Below are positions 6,241 to 6,309 of a stretch of 6,309 nucleotides of DNA, piece after piece (position 1 is the first letter of the stretch; every line of letters begins with the position of its first letter). Location: assembly GCA_026991065.1 (NCBI GenBank), contig JALXCG010000352.1, forward strand, positions 1 to 6,309. Reading direction: 5' to 3'. Position numbers and translations under genes: made by a program. The notes under the pieces are model-generated. The model saw only the letters and a program-made list of their open reading frames with translations, was not told the origin of the DNA and made no database searches. This stretch comes from JALXCG01 sp026991065 [NCBI: Gemmatimonadota bacterium] (GTDB taxonomy: Bacteria > GCA-2686955).

Positions 6241-6309
6241 TCATCGCCCCACCCACAGCGCACTCCCGACTGCGCTCAGTACACCGCCGCCCAGGCCACC
6301 CAACTGCCG
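6241..6309 (-). CDS. Possible C-terminal end of an upstream gene (partial)
   Basis: On the minus strand the frame is open from the right edge to a TGA at 6243-6241 and gives 22 residues that include GGLGGGVLSAVGSALWVGR. This Gly-rich, hydrophobic pattern looks like the end of a membrane protein or glycine-zipper helix and is more protein-like than the opposing frame. If real, the gene reads in the same direction as the protease and ends about 140 bases before it. The fragment is too short to name. Confidence 0.4.
   Translation of the reverse strand, partial: RQLGGLGGGVLSAVGSALWVGR

Noticed and set aside
6206-6309. Plus-strand start of a gene (ATG at 6206, MSSQGRFIRLLFHRP...) running off the right edge
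   Set aside because: It has no good ribosome site and the His/Arg/Pro-rich residues look like a shadow; the minus-strand tail over the same bases is more protein-like. The weak promoter at 6148-6177 keeps it from being excluded fully.
1-6309. Defence system, phage, transposon or CRISPR
   Set aside because: I looked for direct-repeat arrays, terminal inverted repeats, transposase or integrase motifs and nuclease/toxin signatures and saw none. The genes are metabolic, membrane and secreted types.

Overview
This is a GC-rich (by eye about 60-65%) bacterial window. It carries three plus-strand genes in a tight row (1..3795), a hairpin terminator, and one large minus-strand gene running towards them (3875..6100). 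A short tail of what may be another minus-strand gene reaches the right edge (6241..6309). I see no rRNA, tRNA, CRISPR array, insertion sequence or phage gene, and coding occupies almost the whole window.

Left block, 1..3795: (i) the C-terminal part of a CstA-family (carbon starvation / peptide-pyruvate type) membrane transporter, cut by the left edge; (ii) a 666-residue membrane protein that looks like a divergent GT-C (ArnT/PMT-like) lipid-linked-sugar glycosyltransferase, with unusual long Pro-rich tails at both ends; (iii) a 159-residue hemerythrin-like HHE-domain protein with a complete set of candidate di-iron ligands. Gaps are 28 and 41 bases, so they probably form one transcript. It ends at a strong stem-loop at 3798..3829. 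The three products have no obvious shared pathway, so co-transcription need not mean joint function.

Right block: the minus-strand gene encodes a secreted subtilisin-like serine protease of bacillopeptidase F type. It has a signal peptide, an inhibitor-like prodomain, a complete D/H/S triad plus oxyanion Asn, a beta-sandwich Ig-like domain, and a C-terminal beta-rich domain of likely binding function. The 140-base upstream gap holds a clear Shine-Dalgarno and an imperfect inverted repeat.

Organism: the protease architecture (S8 domain followed by an Ig-like domain ending in a YPNDVVDSDSF-type motif) reminds me of proteins from the FCB group and nearby candidate phyla (Eisenbacteria, KSB1, Latescibacteria and similar). 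This is inference from memory, not a search. The signal peptide points to an organism that exports hydrolases. Nothing here clearly qualifies as a new multi-gene system. The most interesting items are the degenerate first loop and tails of the GT-C protein, the gene set of the operon, and the accessory domains of the protease.
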